From: Undaria pinnatifida
Taxonomy: Eukaryota > Sar > Phaeophyceae > Laminariales > Alariaceae
NCBI GenBank assembly: GCA_012845835.1
Contig: JABAKD010000021.1
Span: 6,169,386-6,233,385, forward strand
Direction: 5' to 3'
DNA: 64,000 nt
Each line of letters starts with the position of its first letter. Within the stretch, counting starts at the first letter, position 1. Positions 35,650-47,415 of this stretch are shown here, in pieces. A program made the translations under genes and the position numbers. A model generated the notes under the pieces. It was not told where the DNA came from, did no database searches, and saw only the letters and a list, made by a program, of their open reading frames with translations.

Positions 35650-36125
35650 AAACCCCACACTATTCCGATCCACATACTTGTACTGCTGCTACTACTGTAT
35701 TTTGCTGCTACTGACTCTGTTGTGCTGCTGCGGCTGAGGTTAATTTAGTCCAGGGGGTTGCTGCTACTGCTGCTGTGCTGCTGCTGAGATTGGTTGAGTA
35801 GCGGCATATTCTTTTACGAACAAAAAAACAAAGAAAAAACATTTTTAAACGTTCATCGAAATATCATAATTTGAAACAATATGTGGTTTTCCAAGTGACC
35901 TGGGCGTCTCAGGGAGACGGAACGCAATCCTTTGCCAAATAGACCCAGGTAAACGATGTATAATGCGCCGAGCGCCGCCACGGTGCTCGGGCGAGATCCA
36001 GACATGCTTCACATTGTACCCATCGCGAGCTAGCTTGCCCAGCAGCCGAAATTGTGAGAAGAATCACTGGGGCGCCGGAGAGCCGCTAGCCAAACAAAAA
36101 CGAAGATCACATTTTACATATACCC
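35650..36125 (+). repeat. Dispersed repeat R3, copy 2
   Basis: It is collinear with 24700-25160, starting with a CTGCTGCTACTG-rich stretch and ending at ACATTTTACATA. Confidence 0.75.
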
Positions 36126-36516
36126 TAGTAGTACGCTGAACAATGCCAGCGAAGCAGATACGCCCGCGGGACAGAAATGACAAAGGCTGTGGGATCGATG
36201 GAGGAATACACGACGCACTCAAGGAAACAAACGACCGAAATAAACGTCAACAACCCGGCCGATCGTGCACAATTTCGATTGTTCCGCACGATTTCTGCAG
36301 TGTTATTTTCAGGAGAGATTGCACACGAACACTGTTGCACCAGGCACAAGGAAGGACGTGCAAGGTGTTTAGAGAAAAACAACCCAACCGAACGCAACCG
36401 AACCAACCCCAGCTCATCCTAACCCAACCATATCCCATCCAACTGAACGGAAGCGAATCCGAAAGATTGGAACCAACTCAACCCCTCCTAATACAATACA
36501 ACACAACGCAAAAACA
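36126..36516. other. Degenerate CCAAC-rich stretch, no gene
   Basis: A CAACCCAACCGAACGCAACC-like series runs from about 36374 to 36460. It lies just downstream of the helicase remnant (minus strand). I could not identify a Helitron 3' hairpin and CTRR end. Confidence 0.5.
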
Positions 36517-37790
36517 CTAAAATGTGGGACGAAACGCGGGTGAAGTCCTTGGTCGTCGTCGCCTTGAGCCCTTCAGTACCTCTTCGTAGACGGCCTCTGT
36601 AGTGCAAATTCTTAGGGAACCGTCCGGTAGGGTGGACCCGCCCCCAATGACCATGAACCGCGTTTCTGTCGCGATGTGAGTCTAGCCACAGCCACTTCGA
36701 GCTGCCCATGTGAAAACACAGGGCGCCGAAGGAAAATGCCGACCCTGTCAAACGCTTGACCCAGCGCTTTGTTTGTGGCCATGGTAAAGCACGGTGAAAC
36801 GGGAAATAGCCGCCGTGTGAGGACGAAGGAAAGCTCGCCCTCGGTCAAAGTGAGTTTACACCGTGGCGCGAATGTTTCCTGGCCAATGTTTTGCCCTGTC
36901 GCGATTTCAAGGTAAAGTACCCACTGTGAAACGGCGATGAGTAGGCAGCGGGTACCGGTGAACAGCCCCGTCGATGTGTTTATCATCCGTAGCAAAATGA
37001 ATGGCGCGCCGATCTTGAGAACCACGCGATGGGTGGGCATCCCGCCGGTGTCAGCGTCTGCAAGAAACTCCCCGGCTGTCCATGTCCGCGGTGCCATCGA
37101 CGCTGAGGAACTCGAATTCTTAGGCCGGAACACGCTTCATGACGTCTTCGTTGAGGTTTCGCCAGTCGTCGTTTCGAGGCGCGTACACACATCACCTGGT
37201 GAAGGTCGGTCTTGCTTCGTGGTCACCGTCGAGCCCGAAGGCGTCCAAGTTGGGGAAGATGGCGTTGATGAGGTTGCCCGGGTCTTTGCTGGGGACGATG
37301 AGGTCGCCCGAAATTGGCACCGGCCTTTCGGCGAAGGGGTCGACGGAATCCCATCGATTGTCCTCTTAAGCGCCGTTGCCAACTCTCATGTGCCATGAAC
37401 AGAACTCCCGGATGCTGGGTTCATTTTGCCCTGCACGCAACATTCGCATGTTGGTCGCCAGTTGAAGCAGTCGCACCCCTCTCCAGAGTGCAGACTGGTT
37501 ATAGCAGGCGCTCACGACCTGAGCCCGTGTGCTTCTCCGAACATCTGGATAGATCTACCTGAAGTCACCCCCCATGACGACAATCTTCCCACCCCATGGG
37601 ATGTCGTCGCCCATGACATCCCGGAGGCAGCCCTGAACGGCTTCATGACAGTGAGGGTGGGCCATGGACGCTGGGCCCGCGAGCTCTGCTTCTCCATGAA
37701 GCATGAGGAGTTGGTCGTGATGTTTGTGGGGATCATGAAGAGGGAGTGGGCGGTGCGAGCAGTGATGTTAATATGCACATAATGCAATGA
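36517..37790 (-). pseudogene. Helitron-type PIF1-like helicase, 5'-truncated pseudogene
   Basis: Translation on the minus strand needs at least two frame changes and shows at least four stops, but the motif order is that of the Helitron helicase. First comes TARTAHSLFMIPTNI (about 37760), then MAHPHCHEAVQGCLRDVMG and KIVVMGGDFR followed by TAG (about 37560). Next are ATNMRM (about 37445), SGDLIVPSKDPGN, FPNLDAFG and VYAPRNDDWRNLNEDV. The part at 36612-37133 contains MPTHRVVLKIGAPFILLR, GLFTGTR, NKALGQAFDRVGI and FSHGQLEVAVARL. The C-terminus reads TEAVYEEVLKGSRRRRPR with TAG at 36517-36519. The Walker A region and the upstream Rep (HUH) domain are missing because similarity stops where tandem repeats begin at about 37790. 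Confidence 0.85.
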
Positions 37791-38800
37791 TAACACGTAC
37801 AGCATTGGAAAACAACGTAAAGCGCTGCTGCAAGGACGTAAACAGCAAAGAGGACAAAAAAGAGGTATAATACGTACAGCAAGTACCGGTATAAAACAAC
37901 GGAGAGAAAGTATATGCGCACCAGGAACACCAGCAGTGTGAGACAACGTAACGTACCGCTATAAGGACGTACAAAATATGAGTAGCCAACGTGGAGTACT
38001 ACAGAGTAGTACTACTAAAGTAATAGTCTAATAAGTAAGTATACCATCACCGGTACGTTGTACTGCTGCTGTATGGGTGAAACGTGCCGGCACGGCGAGG
38101 CCGTGGGAGGCCGAGTGGAGCTCGGGAGTCGCCGCAACGTGGAGCACTGCAGGTACGTACTAACTAAATTTAGAAGAAGTAAGTCTTACGTAAAACAATG
38201 ATACTACGTACATACAACAGTGTAAGACAACGTAAAGCACCGCTGAAAGGTCTTGAACAATAATAGGGCAAACAATTGGGGTAATACGTACAGCGATACG
38301 ATCAATAAGAGTATTCAAGTAAGTATGCACGTAAATCAATGATAATACGTACAGCAGTGTAAGACAATGTGAAGCGCTCATACGTACAACAGCAGTGTGA
38401 GACAACGTAAGGTACTGCTGTAAGGACCTAAATGATATGAGTAGCCAACGTGGAGTACAGCAGAGGAGTACTACTGAAAATAGTAAGTACTGAAGCACGT
38501 ATATGAATCAACGATAATACGTGCATCAGTGTAGGCCAATAGAGAGAAGTACGGGGTTCCTCTGTAAGTATTTACGAAGTCTTACCTGGACCTTCCCAGT
38601 CAAGAGCTTAGCAGGAAGGGCACTCGGTCCACGCAGGGTGGACGAGTAGCCAACGTGCAGTACTGCGGAGAAGTACTACTGAGAATAATAAGTGTTGAAG
38701 TACGCATATGAAGAAATGATAATATGTACAGCAGTGAAAGAAAACGGAGAGAAGTACGGGGTTGCTCTGTAAGTGTGTACAAAGTATTACCTGGACTTGC
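37770..38800. repeat. Degenerate tandem repeats with ATAATACGTACAGCA motifs
   Basis: Words such as AATGATAATACGTACAGCAG, AGACAACGTAAAGC, GAGTAGCCAACGTGGAGTAC and TAGTACTACTGA recur at irregular spacing, roughly every 90-250 bp. Minus-strand frames here are repeat translations and not genes. The array begins where the helicase remnant ends. Confidence 0.75.
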
Positions 38801-38864
38801 CCAGAGAAGAGCGTAGCACGAAGGGCACTCGGCCGGCGTAGGGAAGATGTGCAGGGGCCATCCT

Positions 38865-39205
38865 CCCTCGAAGATGTCCTCGAATATAAGAGCACACATC
38901 ATGGAGAAGCGTGAGGCAGGCACCCTATTTCTTCGCCGGGCGTTGTAGATGTGCCGGTTCGGTCGATGCTGCGAACGCCTGGCCTGGTTTTGGCGTTCCC
39001 TATTTTGCTGACGGTGAGAGCGCCTGGTGTCGGCTATTCTCCCTCGAAGATGTTATCGAGCGGGTGAGCACACATGGAGAAGCGTGAGGTAGGTGCCCTA
39101 TTTCTGGGCCGGGCGTTGTAGAGTTGCCGGTTCTGTCGTTTGCTGCGAGCGCCTGGCCAGCTTTTCGCGGTCCCTATTTTGCTGACGGTGAGAGCGCCTG
39201 TTGTC
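38865..39205. repeat. Two tandem copies of a ~170 bp unit
   Basis: Unit 1 (about 38865-39030) and unit 2 (about 39038-39205) share CTCCCTCGAAGATGT, GAGCACACAT, GGAGAAGCGTGAGG, GCCGGGCGTTGTAGA and CCTATTTTGCTGACGGTGAG in order. Confidence 0.8.
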
Positions 39206-39474
39206 GTTTTCGCATTCTCGTTGCTGCTGATAGCGGGAGCGCCGGGCCTCTTTGTCGCGTTGCCGACTCTGCGCACGGCGAGAGCGCAGCGCTGGGCAAA
39301 GGCGACGGCTCGACGCCGCCGTGATTGCTCCCGGTGTTGTTGTGCTTGCTGTTGACGCAAGCGCCTTTTTCGTCTCGTGTCCATGTCTCAAGTCTAGTGG
39401 CAAAAAATAAATTCGAAAGTTTAATACAGTTAGAGTTCGAAGAAAAAAAAAGAGGGCAGCGACGAAGAGAAAGG

Positions 39475-40145
39475 GCGGGGGGGGGGGGGGAAGCGAGCCG
39501 TCCCCGGAAGGGCGATTTCCACTCTCCCCTCTCGCCGAGGTGGTGCACCGACAGCCGTTCTTTCGCCGGCACGTCGCAGGGCTGCTGTGTGGGTGGAACG
39601 TGGCCGCACGGCAAGGCCGCGGGAGGAAGAGTGAAGCTCGGGAGTCGCAGCTTTTGTGTGGGGGTGTCGTGTCCGAGATGTTTTCCAAAGTTTCATTTAG
39701 ACGTCACTACTACGACGTTAATGTATTGTATGTTGACGAGCCACATCGCATCTGTCTCGTGTTTCCCCTGCCCTCAACCATTTGTTGCAGGGACACTAAT
39801 AAATGTTAATTGTCCTTGATCGCGAGCCACCGTACTGACATCACGAACACCAGCAACCAGCATTCATCAGCATCAGCGAAGGAGTCAACGAATACTCCTC
39901 CTTTCGTCATATAGTTGGAGATAAAAAAAACGAGAAGCAGGCAGCGACTAAAAAAAAGCCGGGGGGGGTGGGAAGCGAGCCGTCCCCGAGGCGGCGATTT
40001 CCACGCTCCCTCCTCGCCGAGGTGGGGCTCCGACGCCCGCTCTTTCACCGGCACGTCGTTGTGCTGCTGTACGGATGGGACGAGGCGGCGCCGCGAGGCC
40101 GCCGGAGGCCGAGTGGAGCTCGGGAGTCGCCGCTTTTTGGGGGGG
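39475..40145. repeat. Direct repeat pair (~185 bp each) with short spacer
   Basis: Copies at about 39478-39662 and 39958-40143 share a G-run, GAAGCGAGCCGTCCCCG, GGCGATTTCCAC, CTCGCCGAGGTGG and GCTCGGGAGTCGC. A third, partial copy is at about 38062-38130. The GC-rich frames here are not supported as genes. Confidence 0.8.
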
Positions 40146-42084
40146 AGGTGTTATAATCAATAAATTCAAAAATTATCCGAAAAAACGTCCCGACCACATC
40201 AGCGTATATTATAATAAGGATGTATGGACGGGAATGTGAGGGTGCGTGCTCTGCATTATATCATTGTATGCCTTACCTTGTGTGGGAACCTAAGCTGCGT
40301 TTGTTAGCGATAAGACTCTTCCTGCAACATGGTCCCCACCTTCAGCTCGGGAAAGTAGGTACGTCCGCGCGAAGGCTGCGCGAAAGACAACAACAGTGCT
40401 CCTGGGCTCGAGAACGCGAGTTGCTCTCGCTGCTCGGAACCATGCTCGATGCTGTGCATGGACCCGCGTGCGGGTGCTAGGGTGTGGCATGGTTCGGTCG
40501 CATGATCTCGTGCTCGTGAGCGGCGGGGTGTTTTTCTTTCAAGTGGGCTGAACCGAGCTTTCGAATAAACGTCTTGGACACACAGAACGGGAGTTCGGGT
40601 GACTGGGCCCGGGGCGGCGCCGCGACACATACTTTCCGCTTCGAGAGATCGTTGCGCGGCCACGGGGCGAAAGCGGGGGCGAGGTCCCGGGAGCGCACCC
40701 CCGGAGGTAGAAGACATCGTCCGGGGTCAGCAGATTCGGGGTCCGCACGGTCGGGCCGGTGCAAAAATGCCCTACCGGTCGACACAGACAGGATCTTACT
40801 ACGTTATATGACGTAGCAAGCATACTTGGTATCATTCTACCACATCCTCACCGTTCTGCTGTGAAACTTTACACGCCACAAACACCGAAGAAAGAGCAGC
40901 ACACCTGCCGGCCCCAACAGTGGAGACAAACGTTCCAGTCCAGTACACTGCAGTGCTTAGTGGTATTTTCGGTACAAGCAGGTCTTGCTGGGATAATGCG
41001 CCGTTGGTTATGCTATTGTACGAACTGTTCCCGTTCCATATACGCGCCTCTCCTGCTCTTCACCCGGCATGCTCCCTTTACACATCGGAAAGTCAGGCGG
41101 TGCGGTCCAAAACTGATATGATTTTTCGATAGTGCCCGAATCGGGATTTACGAGAACATTTTAGCTCGGGCTACACAGCCAAATCCGCTTGTGGCACGTT
41201 CCGAGCACATATGGCGTCGTGACGCGGTGGTCAGTCCGATACCGTTCTGATTGCCTGGTGATGGGTTCTCTTCTTGCTTCGTTTCTCGCTGTTTATGTGT
41301 TGTTTTCTTTTAGAAGATATTGGAGCGGAATCGTACACGCTGGTTTATGTTTAATTCATCGTCGTGTAAATGCTTTAGTGTAGTGGTGCACGCTCGCCCT
41401 CTACTCTTCGATGAGTACACAGTAGCTGTTGCTGCTGTCATGGATAGCCAAGCTCATGCCGTTGCTTTGCATCTGGCTGCTAATTTGCTGCTGCTGACGT
41501 AATGAACGCCGCGGGGGGTGCACATGTGAAGTGGTTGCATACCACTGTTATAGCGTGGGACGACTCCGAAGGCAAGCACTGCGTGCAGTATTGGCATCGG
41601 CCTCGGCGTGGAATACCGTGCCTTCATGTGTGACTCGCTCGCCATGCGCGGATCAGCGCCGGGCGTCAGCCCCCTGCGGTAAATACCCTCTCGTGCCTCA
41701 TATGACACCTCAAGCGGAACAAAATTTATACTTTTTTTCAATACCAAGGATATTCAAGGCAATCTAGAACGCACACTCAATCTCCCAACCCCCATGCTTC
41801 TAGTCATATCTCGAACTGAATCACCCGCATCGCATCACAACAAACACCCGATGATTTCGATTCTCACAATACACATGTTGACCAATACTATCCCATAATC
41901 TATCTTAAGGAAAGTTGAGCCTATCCCTTTAGCTACACCGGTTCATTCCGGCTGCGCGCAACACAGCCTAGGCACGAGCGAATAAAGAATGACACCGACG
42001 TGAATTTTATCCGATAGCAGCTTGCTTTTTCTCCAGTCTAGTTAGTTCTTGGGAGAGGTCCCAAAGCTCCCAAAATGAACAATA
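40146..42084. other. No supported gene
   Basis: A GC-rich section (about 40300-40800) gives overlapping frames of 60-137 codons on both strands, followed by AT-richer sequence. No domain or shared repeat was recognised. Confidence 0.45.
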
Positions 42085-42282
42085 AAATATCAAAAGTGGT
42101 GCACGTCTTCCCCTTGCGGTATTTTCGAATCATCTGGTATAGCCCTACTCAGCCAATAATCGAACTATAAGCAGCCGCACCAGCATATTTTCATGCATAT
42201 GCCGCCATAAAGGACCAAACAACACATACATCGAAGGCAAACCATACGTGGCATACATAATATAAAGAAAAAAAAAAACACC

Positions 42283-42340
42283 CCAGCTGTGAGATCGAAT
42301 ATGTTGTCGAAGCTCATCTTTGCAAGCTGTGTATATATAT
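42283..42340 (-). repeat. R4 tail copy (ATGAGTTTCGAC...GCTGGGGTG)
   Basis: Reverse complement of the R4 tail: ACAGCTTGCAAAGATGAGCTTCGACAACATATTCGATCTCACAGCTGGGGTG in outline, followed by a T-run. Confidence 0.8.
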
Positions 42341-42994
42341 AAAAAAAATCTGCACGACCCCCCACGTGCTCACTTCTTCTTTTCCAATGCTCTTCCACTC
42401 TTTTTTGCGCTGACATCAGTCTATCTGATCGCGCATCACATACGGTAACGTAATCATTAACGCTACTCTGCAGGTACTAAAGGACGGAGCTGCCCTTGAA
42501 GCATGTCTGTCACATACCAGTACATGCCGCACCCCAGCCCACCCAATGACCCTTCCTCGTCCTCCCACGCGTCACATGACCCATCGCGCACACTCTGTCA
42601 ACCTTACATCTACCGCAACAGCAAAGCATGTCAAAGGCCTCAGTATACCGTACCCCGGGCGAAACCATTAAGCTAACCACATTTGCTCTGAACTGGGCCC
42701 GCCTTCGACACTGGCAGGGACTACCAGCATAAAACACACCCCCAGCTCCGTATCCAACCCTTTTCCACATGATTCGTTTTCACGATGAAGCCACGTTATG
42801 TGCAGGCACGATCGCGGCGGCGACCACACGACAGGACAGCGACAACTCTTTTTCCCATACATAATGTAGAAGTGGCATCGGTATTTCCACAAAACGGGGC
42901 AGCAGCGGAGTGAAGGAAAATTTTGCCAACGTCTCTTCACGTAAGATCTGAACCTGACGACGAAACAGGAGTCACCAAGGCTACCATCATATTG

Positions 42995-43263
42995 GATCAA
43001 GGCTACGGTAGGGGGGGTACCCACATTTTCACTGGTGTTTTTCAGCCACTCGCACGAGTAGCTCTGTACCCCACGTATAAAAATTTTTAGGCACTTGTTT
43101 TGGCGCAGCTTAGATCACCTTTGCTTTGCGGATTGATTTCGTCAATGCAAAACAAGAAGAAAACGTAAGATCGCATAGTAACAAAGGGGTTACTCGCGCG
43201 AGTGACCCCCATTCACTGAAATAAAAGGCCGAAAAGGAGACCCCCCTAACGTAGCCTGGGTCT
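42995..43263 (+). mobile_element. MITE with a resolvable empty site next door
   Basis: The core runs from GGCTACGGTAGGGGGGGTAC (43001) to CCCCCCTAACGTAGCC (ends 43256). Palindromes CCACTCGCACGAGTA and TTACTCGCGCGAGTGAC lie inside each end. The duplicated copy B lacks it: CTACCATCATATGGCGTGATAG at about 44519. Comparing the two places the ends near 42995 and 43263, with TTG on each side as a possible 3-bp target duplication. It is non-coding. Confidence 0.85.
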
Positions 43264-43619
43264 TTGCGTGATAGCTTCTGTCCCAGGCATAAATCCGTAG
43301 ACGGCCGTCGTTGCGAGGGCGTACTACGGCACAAGTTTGCACGGCCTTAAACGTGTTGCAGTTGAACTATCTTGCCGACACATCAACTTTCGTTTGTTGT
43401 AATCACTACAATATATGTAAACGATGCTTATGCCCCCCCCCCCCCACCTCCCCCCCGTAACACCGGGTAAAAACTGCCTCATTGAAAAAACAAGTCAACC
43501 ACGAAAAGAAGTAATGCAGCACTTTCCCGTGAGGATTTTCTTGAATCATCTGGTGTCCCCCCAATCAGCCAATATTCGTCTCTAAGCAGTCTCACCGGCA
43601 TATATTTCTTCGAAAAAAA

Positions 43620-43680
43620 AAACACTCCAGCTGTGAGATCGAACATTTTGTCGAAACTCATCTTTGCAAGCTGTGTGTGG
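43620..43680 (-). repeat. R4 tail copy
   Basis: On the minus strand it reads CAGCTTGCAAAGATGAGTTTCGACAAAATGTTCGATCTCACAGCTGGAGTG in outline, then a T-run. Confidence 0.8.
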
Positions 43681-43797
43681 TACTCCGATCGCGCATATTT
43701 TAGAAAAAATATTTTAAGGATGTCAGACGCCACACACGACCAAACAACACATCGAAGGTAAACCATACGTGGTCTATATAATATAAAAATAAAAAAT

Positions 43798-43856
43798 CAC
43801 TACAGCTGTGAGATCGAATATGTTGTCGAAACTCATCTTTGCAAGCTGTGTGTATA
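43798..43856 (-). repeat. R4 tail copy
   Basis: Same family on the minus strand, with GACAACATATTCGATCTC and CAGCTGTAGTGATTTTTTA. Confidence 0.8.
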
Positions 43857-44750
43857 GATAACATAATCTGCACGACCCCCCACGTGTCTGCTTTCTCTCT
43901 TCCCATGCCCTTCTGCTCTCTTTTGCGCTGACACCCGTCTATCTGATCGCGCATCACATACGGCAACGTAATCATTAACGCTACTCCGCAGGTACTAAAG
44001 GACGGAGCTGCCCTCAAAACATGTCTGTCACATACCAGTACATGCCGCACCCCAGCCCACCTTATGACCTATCCTCACCCTATGACCCTTCCTCTTCCTC
44101 CCACGTGTCACATGACCCATCGCACACACTTTGTCAACCTTACATCTACCGCAACAGCAAAGAGAGTCAAAGACCTCAGTATACCGTACGCCGGCCGAAA
44201 CCATTGAGCTCACCACATTTGCTCTGAACTGGGCCCGCCTTGGACCCTGGCAGGGACAACCAGCGTATAACACACCCCCAGCTCCGTATCCAACCCTTTT
44301 TCACACGACTTATTTCAACGGTAAAGCCACGTCATGTGCAAGCACAATAGCGGCGACGACCACACGACAGGACAGCGACAACTCTTTTGCCCATACATGA
44401 TGCAGAAGTTCCACCGTTATTCCCACAAAGCGGGGCAGCACCGAAGTGAAGGAAAATCATGCCAACGTCTCTTCACGTAAGATCTGAACCTAATGATAAA
44501 ACAGGAGGCACCAAGGCTACCATCATATGGCGTGATAGCTTCAATCCCAGGTATATGTATCCGTAAACGGCCGTCGTTGCGAGGGCGTGCTATCGCACAA
44601 GTTTACACGGCCTTAAACATGTTGCAGTTTAACAATCTTGACGACACATCTACGATCGTTTGTGGTAAGCACTACAGTAGATATGTACGATGCTCATATA
44701 CCCCCCCCCCCCCCGTAACACCGGGTAAAAACTACCCCATCGAAAGAAAA

Positions 44751-46233
44751 GTCACCAAAAAAAATGTACCATGTAAAAATCTAAGAGGCATGGGAGCACT
44801 TGAAAATGTAGTGTCCACTTTTTTTGTCTTTTGAAGTTCGTTGCCATTGTCGTTTGAAAGTCGTGGGTAAGTTAGAGAGGCTCATCTCCTTTGGCCAGGT
44901 ACATTCATCGCAGCTTCCTGCAAAATACGATTCATCTCGCCCACGCACATACCGTCTCCCTCCTTAGAAGGATGCCCGCCGGGTTGGTAACATACAACGC
45001 CGACAGTCGTCTCTGCTCCCCAAGCCTCCGAATAGTACCGTACCGTCCGACTACTCCGATTCAACTCAAACCTGCTAAAACCTGACCCGACGAATATGAA
45101 TAAACGTACCGAATCCCGGTACCCGTACCCCATCCCCAGTCGTGACGGAAAGCAGGCGCAGGCGGGTGGGAAAAAATATCGTAAAATGCACAGCTCGTCT
45201 GGGCAATCGAGGGACTACCTCATGCCTGCCCACGTTATCCACAACAGCCCCAACTTGCTTGCGCTCGCCGTGCTCTTGCTAGCCTTCGCGTGATGGGATG
45301 TACCCGAGACTGGCCCAGGGGGGCTCATATATATTTTAACAACCCCTTGCGCCCCCGATTACCTTCACAGACATGCTTCACACTCACTATCAAGCATAAT
45401 ACCATCGCACCGTCTGTTGCTTTCATGCTCACTGTTTGTAGACAAAGCAATGCTAGTGTAGGTGTCGGAATGCGCACCACAAAGAAACAGCCTGCAATAT
45501 TTTCCCCGCTAGGGGCTACACCCACTGGTACATGAATCTTTGAAGCAGGGAGGTTGGCCCAAGCTGCTCCCTGGGCTCGTAGTTGCCATGTCTGGTATGA
45601 ACATGGACAAGATTGCAGGGGGTGAGGTGCGACGGGAGGGGACGTCGGGAACTTAGTTGGACCAACACGTCATTTTCTGCCGAAAACAACGAACCGTTCA
45701 CCAAGAGAACAACAAATATAGGATAGTTACCACATCGACAACATGAAAAAGATGTAATTTTTCCGCCGTATAAATTATTTCTCCCGTCGTTGATCGTTTT
45801 TCATTTTTTGGTGGTGGCCCCGGATCTGTAGCAACGTCGTGTTACGAACATAAACAGAGTTAACGTTACAGTGCAGTGATATTGGTGCTGGCGCTGGTAT
45901 AGAGAGTAAGCACTGCCTCCGCGTAGTATGGGCTAGACGAAGCTTGTGGGGCTCATATCAAATTCCGCGTTCGGTCGTCCTTACCTGTCTTTTTTTACGC
46001 CTGGCCACCGCTGCTCTAGCCAAATAACTCCGGTACGGCGGATCGGTCCTGCCACGACGGAAGCTCCTCCTCATCTTCAGACTTGGCATCGAGTTTGAGG
46101 TTGGAACGCCCGTCATCCTTGTCTTTCGTCTCGTTTTCGGAGCCTAATATCCTGTCGGCGTTCTCCTCGTCGACGAGGTCAACACCGAGGACAATGCCCT
46201 GGCAAAAAATACGTTTGTTATCGTTTGGTATTG
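44751..46233. other. No supported gene
   Basis: Only short frames are present (up to 83 codons). A plus frame at 45096-45293 ends in a hydrophobic run (LLALAVLLLAFA), but there is no other support for a gene. Confidence 0.5.
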
Positions 46234-46600
46234 GAGTATGGTTTGGTTTGGTTTGGTTTGGTTTGGTTTGGTTTGGTTTGGTTTGGTTTGGTTTGGTTTG
46301 GTTTGGTTTGGTCTGGTTTGGTTTGGTTTGGTTTGGTCTGGTTTGGTTTGTTTTGGTTTGTTTTGGTTTGGTTTGGTTTGGTTCGGTTTGGTTTGGTTTG
46401 GTCTGGTTTGGTTTGGTTTGGTTTGGTTTGGTCTGGTTTGGTTTGGTTTGGTTTGGTTTGGTTTGGTTTGGTTTGGTTTGGATTGTTTTGGTTTGGCTTG
46501 GCTAGGCTCGGCTTGGTTTGATTGTTTTTTGTTGGTTTGGTTTGCTTGGATTGGGTTGGGTTGGTTGGGTTGGGTTGGGTTGGATTAGGTTGGAGTTCGA
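46234..46600 (+). repeat. (TTTGG)n pentanucleotide array grading into TTGGG
   Basis: About 260 bp of TTTGG units with scattered TCTGG, TTTTG and TTCGG variants is followed by degraded units and then (TTGGG)n at about 46545-46590. FGLVW-type frames on the plus strand are artefacts of the repeat. Confidence 0.95.
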
Positions 46601-46945
46601 AAACAAAAATTGGGCAGGCGAGTGGGTGAGTGGGTGTGTGCGTGGGTAGCTGTGTTGGCTCAGCTATCGACACGACGAGAGCAAAATATCGACGAATATA
46701 TATATATATATGTTCCTCCTCGCTTTGTCTTGTATAAACGCCCCACCAAATATCGAAATCCGCCAGAGCAATAAACACTTCCACGCCCTGGGTATCGCCT
46801 CGTTATCGTTTTAGAGCCGTCCATGCCGTTGCTGCAATTCCCACCCACCCCGGCCCCTAACGCCCCCTCCGTCCCTACCACCCGCACCACCGTCTAGATC
46901 TAGCACCACGCGTATAGCAAACCCCTACATCTATGCGACCTAAAG
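46601..46945. other. No supported gene
   Basis: GTGGGTGAGTGGGTG-like tail of the microsatellite, a short (AT)n run at about 46697-46712, then unique sequence. Confidence 0.5.
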
Positions 46946-47415
46946 CCCCCCCCCCCCCCCGCCTCCCCCCGGCAAATTTCCCCCCCCCTCCCCCACAAGA
47001 AGGACTTATAGTTTCCACGCACAAATTGACCTGCCCCACTTGTCCCCTCCCCCCTCTTCCCCCCCTCCCACCCCCCGTTTGATCAAAACCAGGCCCCCAC
47101 GTCCTTACAACCTCCGCCCTTCCTTCACCGGTTATTCGACTTACAGTGTTCACTTGATAAACTGATGCATTTCCTTCCACAGCTGTCAGATTTTGTCCCC
47201 TTCAGAAACGGTTTTTATATTTTCCGCGCACAGATTGCCTAACATCACCCTGTTCACCCTAATAGCTACACTGCAGTTGCAAGGGGAGTCGCCGACCTAT
47301 ATCCTTACTTAGGACACACAACCCGTAATAGGCGCGATCGCAGTATCACACACAGCTTGAAAATATGAGTTTCGACGAAATTTTCGATCTCACAGCTGGA
47401 GTGTATTTGAATTTG
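46946..47415 (+). repeat. Dispersed repeat R4, copy 2
   Basis: C-runs and TTTCCACGCACAAATTGACC are followed by the shared body (GATCAAAACCAGGCCCCCACG, GCATTTCCTTCCACAGCTGTC, GTAGCTACACTG-like). The tail is well preserved, with ATGAGTTTCGACGAAATTTT and GATCTCACAGCTGGAGTG. Confidence 0.85.

Larger units (their letters stand above)
42085..43490 (+). repeat. Segmental tandem duplication, copy A (MITE-containing)
   Basis: It is collinear with 43491-44750 across CATACGGTAACGTAATCATT, CATGTCTGTCACATACCAGT, CAACCTTACATCTACCGCAA, GGACAGCGACAACTCTTTT, GGCCGTCGTTGCGAGGGCG and GTAACACCGGGTAAAAACT. Copy A contains a MITE at 42995-43263 that copy B lacks. Confidence 0.85.
43491..44750 (+). repeat. Segmental tandem duplication, copy B (empty site)
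   Basis: It lies head to tail with copy A. Its left part carries two R4 tail copies (about 43620-43680 and 43798-43856) where copy A has one, so part of the unit was amplified again. The small frames starting MSVTYQYMPHPS in both copies are too damaged to call. Confidence 0.85.

Noticed and set aside
39034-39384. Arg/Gln-rich minus frame as a possible DNA-binding protein
   Set aside because: It lies across the ~170 bp tandem units and adjoining GC-rich sequence; no domain or conservation is visible.
46083-46784. FGLVW and KPNQT repeat frames
   Set aside because: Translations of the TTTGG pentanucleotide in alternate frames.
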